Of a stretch of 9,196 nt of DNA, positions 5,872-9,196 are shown in pieces. Where the stretch lies: assembly GCA_016931365.1 (NCBI GenBank), contig JAFGEY010000369.1:1-9196 (forward strand). The letters run 5' to 3'. The DNA comes from Anaerolineae bacterium (GTDB lineage Bacteria; Chloroflexota; Anaerolineae; JAFGEY01). Made by a program: the position numbers and the translations under genes. Numbering within the stretch: the stretch's first letter is position 1; each line of letters starts with the position of its first letter. A model generated the notes under the pieces. That model did not search any database, was not told the DNA's origin, and saw only the letters and a list, made by a program, of their open reading frames with translations.

Positions 5872-7927
5872 GCTGACCACCTTCGTAGTAGAAGGCGCAT
5901 GGCTGGTAGGAGTTGATGCCGTACGTGTCCCAGCCGATGGGTACTTTCGGCCGCGGCATGTTACGCATGTTCTTGTTGTACATCACAGGGCACGGGCTTT
6001 CGAGCACGATGCCGAGGGAAAGGGGTTTATCGGCCAGGTAATCAAAGATCTTTTGCCCAATCGAGACGCGCTCGTCATCGTCGATGACCGCCCGCATCTC
6101 GTCAACCCAGGCGTACAGTTGCTGGATCTCTTCAGGCGGCGTGATGAGGCCCTCCGCTTCCTTGTCCACGGCGGTGTACCAGTCTTGCCAGGCCCGCGAA
6201 ACGCCACCCTGTTGACCGTCAGCCACCGGCACGTACCACTGCATCTGGATCGGCAGGAGCATGTCAGTGCAGCGGTCGGCGTGCCAGATGCCGCACTCGA
6301 CCTCGTTGGCGTTCATCCGCTCGCCGTACAGCGATTCGTCGATTTGCTTGGTCGTCGCATCAATGCCGATCTCGCGCCAGAAGGTGCAGACCATCTCGGT
6401 GAACTCGGCGACCGAGGCGCCCACGCGGATGCCTGCGTGCTCGATCATGTAGCTCAGGCGCTTGCCATCAGGCCGCAGGCGGATGCCATCGCTGCCCTTC
6501 TCAAGTCCCATCTCGTCCAGCAACTGGTTGGCCAGCGCCGGGTCGTACTGCGCCCACGCCGTGCCGTACTTTTCCTTAAAGTACTTGGAGTTGGGCATAG
6601 GCGCCATCTGCCCCATGCGGGCCAGGCCATAGAAGAGGCTCTGGTTGATCTCTTCCCGGTCAATGGCGACTGAAAGCGCCCGGGTCCAGCTGGGATGGTT
6701 GACGATCTCTTCCAGCACCGGGTCCTTGGGGAGCGTGCGTCGGGGGTAGAGGGTGTAGCGGTCGGTCATACAGGAGAGATAGTCGCCGACCACGTACTTG
6801 CCCTTGTCCTCGTTTTCCTTGTACAGGGGGTATTTGGCGATGGTTACGTCGTGCATTCCAAGCCAATCCAACTCGCCGCCGATCAGCTTTAGTTCCATCG
6901 TCTGGGTGTCGGCCATATAATCCAGGCGCAGCGTGTCGATGTAGGGCAGTTGGTTGCCCACCAGGTCAACCTTCCAATAGTAGGGGTTGCGCTCAAAGAT
7001 GATAAGCCCTTCTGCCGGATATTCCTTCGGAATCCAGGCCGCCAGGGTCGGGAAATCCTTGGCCCAATCCGGGAACTGCCAGGTGTTCAAGCCCCACTGG
7101 TTGCAGAAACGGTTCATCACTTGCTGCCATCTCTCCATCGCCCACTCGGACATCAACTTATCCAAAGCTTCCTTGCCGGCATAGTCGAGGTGGTAGTTCT
7201 TCAAAAAGTGCGCCGGCATGAACGGGCCTTCTGAAGGATAGCCGCCCATATTGCGGGTAAGGATGTGGGGGAAGAGGCCGAACGTGTAATCAAACGTACA
7301 GCGGAACGTATAATCGTCGACGATTTCGAGGGTGCACCGCTTGTTCTGGATGCCATTGAACGGTTGGGCAGGCCCCCATGACTCCATATCTTCAGCTATG
7401 GCCCACTTGTTCCACCAAAAGTCCACGTCTTCGGTGGTCAGATCCGCCCCGTCCGACCACTTCATTCCCTTGCGCATATACAGCGTATAAGTCGTGCCGT
7501 CGCTTGATGCCTCCCAACTCTCGAACATGTTGGGGACGAGCGTGCGAAAGTCCGCGTCCGAGTATTGCATAACCCGGTCGGACATCCAGTCATACGTATC
7601 GGTCGACCAGACGGTGTCAAAGTGAATCTGGCGGATCTCGCCGCCGTACACACCGATGCCATCGCGACCGCCAATAACCATTGGCGACTGTGGCAATCGC
7701 GCGTCCAGCGCGGGCAGCTCGCCAGCAGCTACCTGGCTCGCCAACGCGGGAGGTTCCGGCGCTTTCTTTTCTACCTCGACGACCTTGGTCACCTCGACCT
7801 GTTTTTCGATCTCGCGGGTGACTTCAACCACCTCCGATGTGCGAGCACAGGCGGCAGCAGCGGCGCCCAAGGCGGCGGTCGCCGACAGACTCAAGAATTG
7901 TCTACGATTTAACTTGCGATCAGACAT
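5864..7927 (-). CDS. Family-5 ABC substrate-binding lipoprotein (SBP_bac_5), Tat-type signal
   Basis: 687 residues, longer than DppA/OppA (about 535-545). It captures the substrate outside the membrane and delivers it to the permease pair encoded downstream. The N-terminus has NRRQFL (7-12), matching a twin-arginine motif. An Ala-rich hydrophobic stretch and a lipobox ending AAAC follow, with Cys27 as the probable lipidated residue. Next comes a Val/Glu/Lys-rich repeated linker (32-55), a style often seen in Chloroflexota binding proteins, and a Pro/Ala stretch. The family signature is clear at 130-170: LVPNMFESWE, DGTTYTLYMRKGMKWSDGA, LTTEDVDFWW. Near residues 420-425, AIDREEI is the second typical block. 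The start has a GAGGAGGAA Shine-Dalgarno and lies 18 bases after the repressor stop. Family-5 proteins bind peptides, nickel, haem, plant metabolites or oligosaccharides; given the LacI neighbour, a sugar is favoured but unproven. Confidence 0.93.
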   Translation of the reverse strand: MSDRKLNRRQFLSLSATAALGAAAAACARTSEVVEVTREIEKQVEVTKVVEVEKKAPEPPALASQVAAGELPALDARLPQSPMVIGGRDGIGVYGGEIRQIHFDTVWSTDTYDWMSDRVMQYSDADFRTLVPNMFESWEASSDGTTYTLYMRKGMKWSDGADLTTEDVDFWWNKWAIAEDMESWGPAQPFNGIQNKRCTLEIVDDYTFRCTFDYTFGLFPHILTRNMGGYPSEGPFMPAHFLKNYHLDYAGKEALDKLMSEWAMERWQQVMNRFCNQWGLNTWQFPDWAKDFPTLAAWIPKEYPAEGLIIFERNPYYWKVDLVGNQLPYIDTLRLDYMADTQTMELKLIGGELDWLGMHDVTIAKYPLYKENEDKGKYVVGDYLSCMTDRYTLYPRRTLPKDPVLEEIVNHPSWTRALSVAIDREEINQSLFYGLARMGQMAPMPNSKYFKEKYGTAWAQYDPALANQLLDEMGLEKGSDGIRLRPDGKRLSYMIEHAGIRVGASVAEFTEMVCTFWREIGIDATTKQIDESLYGERMNANEVECGIWHADRCTDMLLPIQMQWYVPVADGQQGGVSRAWQDWYTAVDKEAEGLITPPEEIQQLYAWVDEMRAVIDDDERVSIGQKIFDYLADKPLSLGIVLESPCPVMYNKNMRNMPRPKVPIGWDTYGINSYQPCAFYYEGGQRA

Positions 7928-7930
7928 TTT

Positions 7931-7939
7931 TTCCTCCTC
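7931..7939 (-). promoter_or_regulatory. Ribosome binding site of the substrate-binding protein gene
   Basis: The minus strand reads GAGGAGGAA, 3 to 6 bases before the ATG at 7927, inside the 18-base gap after the repressor stop. It is strong, in keeping with a protein needed in excess over the permeases. Confidence 0.7.
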
Positions 7940-7945
7940 TTGAAC

Positions 7946-8998
7946 TTAAGAAATGCAAATAGTTGAATCCGATTTCTGACACGTTTGGCGAATGATCAGT
8001 TCTGGTTCGAGAAGCACCTCCTTTCTTTCTTGAGCGGGATTTTCGATCATTTGGATCAATAATTCGACGGCAATTTGCCCAATCCGAATCATCGGTTGGC
8101 GTACCGTTGTCAGAGGCGGGGTGCTGAACGCGGCAGCAGGGACGTCATCAAAGCCGACTATGGCGACATCGCCGGGGATTTTACGTCCTGCCTCGCGCAG
8201 AGATCGCATCGCACCAATCGCCATACGATCGTTTTGGGCGAACAGCGCTGTGATCTGTGGTGCACGGGCCAACAAGTGCTGCATGGCCCGGTAGCCGCTG
8301 TCATAGCTCCAGTCGCCATGTTCGACCAGTGATGGATCAAAATTAATGCCGCTTTGCTCAAGCGCGCGTCGATAGCCCAACATGCGATCCTGGGCTGCTT
8401 CCCACTTTTTGGGGCCGGTGATCATGCCGATCTGGCGGTGGCCTACATCAACCAATCGCTGGGTTGCCAGGAATCCCCCTTTGATGTTGTCTACAACAAT
8501 CACGCACACCTGATCAAATCTGGCTTGTGTGTCGTAGGCCGTTGTTACGATCGGCATGCCTTGTTCACTCAGAGCGATCATCTGTTGGCTGTCGCCCTGC
8601 GCATTGGCGCGGATGAACAGCATTCCATCCACTTCGCGTTCGCTAAAGAGCTTGAGGTACTTGGGTTCGTCGTCAGGGTTGCGTTCAGTGCTGCTGAGGA
8701 GCAAATAGTAGTTGGATTTGCGGACTGCGATTTCAGCGCCGACGATGACCTGGGTGAAAAACCAATCGCTGAAATCGGATGTGATCAGCCCCAATGTATG
8801 GGAGCGCTTGAGGGCGAGGCTGCGCGCGGCGGCACTGGGCTGATAGCCCAGTGTTTGCATCACTTGCTTGACGCGTTGGCGCGTTTCATCAGCAACATCG
8901 AGCCGGTCGTTCAAGACCCGGGAAACCGTTTGATATGAAACACCTGCCATCGCGGCAACGTCGCGAATGGTCACTCGCCGTTTCGTGGGGTTTGCCAT
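7946..8998 (-). CDS. LacI-family transcriptional repressor, first gene of the importer operon
   Basis: 350 residues from the ATG at 8998, which has AAGGGA five bases before it. A TTG at 9025 would add nine residues but lies outside the conserved domain and lacks a ribosome site. The helix-turn-helix is VTIRDVAAMAGVSYQTVSRVLN (9-30). Its recognition helix starts YQTVSR (22-27), the same residues as E. coli LacI at the three specificity positions. A hinge helix (about 56-66, LALKRS) follows, with Leu61 where LacI has the minor-groove Leu56. From about 67 to the end it has the periplasmic-binding-like effector fold (LGLITSDFSDWF, VDGMLFI, VGHRQIGMITGP, ALFAQNDRMAIGAMRSL, IVGFDD). LacI proteins usually bind sugars and lose DNA affinity on binding. 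The palindrome over its own promoter and the 18-base gap to the binding-protein gene indicate autoregulation of the entire operon. Confidence 0.95.
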   Translation of the reverse strand: MANPTKRRVTIRDVAAMAGVSYQTVSRVLNDRLDVADETRQRVKQVMQTLGYQPSAAARSLALKRSHTLGLITSDFSDWFFTQVIVGAEIAVRKSNYYLLLSSTERNPDDEPKYLKLFSEREVDGMLFIRANAQGDSQQMIALSEQGMPIVTTAYDTQARFDQVCVIVVDNIKGGFLATQRLVDVGHRQIGMITGPKKWEAAQDRMLGYRRALEQSGINFDPSLVEHGDWSYDSGYRAMQHLLARAPQITALFAQNDRMAIGAMRSLREAGRKIPGDVAIVGFDDVPAAAFSTPPLTTVRQPMIRIGQIAVELLIQMIENPAQERKEVLLEPELIIRQTCQKSDSTICIS

Positions 8999-9003
8999 TG
9001 TTA

Positions 9004-9026
9004 TCCCTTGACAGACTGCCGTCAAG
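9004..9026 (-). promoter_or_regulatory. lacI-type gene ribosome site partly enclosed in a leader hairpin
   Basis: Shine-Dalgarno AAGGGA (9004-9009) lies 5 bases before the ATG at 8998. CTTGAC and GTCAAG (9021-9026 and 9007-9012) form a perfect 6-bp stem with an 8-nt loop. Its 3' arm includes the first three bases of the Shine-Dalgarno, so the hairpin could lower translation of the repressor. The same inverted repeat (TTGAC-N8-GTCAA) might instead be a weak protein site. Confidence 0.45.
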
Positions 9027-9040
9027 TAAGGTGAACAGTG

Positions 9041-9062
9041 TTATCGTGACCGGTCACGATAA
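9041..9062. promoter_or_regulatory. Perfect 22-bp palindromic operator, likely site of the adjacent LacI-family repressor
   Basis: The half-site TTATCGTGACC is followed directly by its exact reverse complement, with a central CpG. The core GTGACCGGTCAC keeps GTGA and TCAC at the same distance from the dyad as the symmetric lac operator core GTGAGCGCTCAC. It covers the last base of the -10 element and the predicted start site, so a bound repressor would block initiation. Confidence 0.88.
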
Positions 9063-9090
9063 TTTTACTACAAGGATGTGGTGCTGTCAA
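9062..9090 (-). promoter_or_regulatory. Sigma-70-type promoter of the repressor/importer operon
   Basis: The minus strand has TTGACA at 9085-9090, a 17-base spacer (9068-9084) and TAAAAT at 9062-9067, a perfect -35 and a 5/6 -10. The start site is expected near 9055, giving a leader of roughly 57 nt before the ATG at 8998. Confidence 0.82.
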
Positions 9091-9141
9091 ATCGGCAAAT
9101 TGGCGGGGTGTATTTCAATCTGGGGGCGAGTTTCAGGAGTG

Positions 9142-9196
9142 GAGGCTTCAGCCGGTCATCCAGTATCATAGCGCATCCCCAACCGGCTAAAGCCTC
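9142..9196. repeat. REP-like imperfect inverted repeat at right window edge
   Basis: GAGGCTTCAGCCGGT (9142-9156) is mirrored by ACCGGCTAAAGCCTC (9182-9196) with one mismatch over 15 bases and a 25-base spacer. The arms themselves hold the GGCTT-AGCC type of palindrome seen in dispersed REP-like elements of several phyla. The repeat reaches the last base of the window, so its true extent is unknown. It could also act as a terminator for a gene further right, although no T-run is visible. Confidence 0.55.

Noticed and set aside
5623..5880. Small minus-strand frame (85 codons) spanning the binding-protein/permease gap
   Set aside because: It overlaps both flanking genes in other frames, starts with GTG without a ribosome site, and the gap is better explained by RNA hairpins.
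5633..6673. Long plus-strand open frame of 346 codons
   Set aside because: It runs antisense to the binding protein and the intergenic hairpins; its composition (His/Asp/Val/Arg) is typical of a shadow frame.
5693..7962. Shared TATTTGCAT before the binding-protein and DppB-type genes
   Set aside because: Nine bases, different distances to the start codons and no symmetry; likely chance.
8354..8938. Plus-strand open frame of 194 codons
   Set aside because: Antisense to the repressor, no recognisable domain, no ribosome site.
8999..9025. TTG start for the repressor
   Set aside because: It adds nine residues with no family counterpart, overlaps the leader hairpin and has no Shine-Dalgarno; the ATG at 8998 has one.

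Overview
The window reads as a stretch of a Chloroflexota (Anaerolineae/Caldilineae-like) chromosome. This is an inference from the moderately high GC, a substrate-binding lipoprotein with a Val/Glu-rich repeated linker after the lipobox (common in that phylum), and a LacI regulator paired with an Opp/Dpp-type ABC importer. All supported genes lie on the minus strand and are read from right to left.

Right to left: at the far right edge (9142-9196) is an imperfect REP-like inverted repeat. Next comes a clear promoter (TTGACA, 17 bp, TAAAAT) whose -10 and start site are covered by a perfect 22-bp palindrome, the likely operator of the first gene, a LacI-family repressor (7946-8998; the ATG at 8998 is preferred over a TTG at 9025). 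Eighteen bases later begins a large Tat-type, lipobox-bearing family-5 substrate-binding protein (5864-7927). A 186-base gap packed with stem-loops separates it from two permeases (4676-5677 and 3519-4679, overlapping by ATGA) and two ATPases (2489-3508 and 1424-2473). The spacing is tight throughout, and a 13-bp-stem terminator follows at 1358-1391. This is a self-contained, autoregulated importer operon. The binding-protein and permease families are named for peptides, but a LacI-type regulator and known precedents in Thermotoga make an oligosaccharide a reasonable candidate substrate.

Below the terminator lie a short carboxymuconolactone-decarboxylase-like protein without the CxxC redox motif (1024-1329) and, four bases on, the N-terminal 339 codons of a polytopic DUF2723/TMEM260-like (GT-C fold) membrane protein that runs off the left edge. 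That gene is open through position 1, so a search requiring a stop codon would miss it.

I found no tRNA, rRNA, CRISPR array, transposase or phage gene. The window is mostly a well-formed but conventional sugar/peptide uptake operon. The most interesting parts are regulatory: the LacI operator, which fits the recognition helix, and the structured binding-protein/permease intergenic region.
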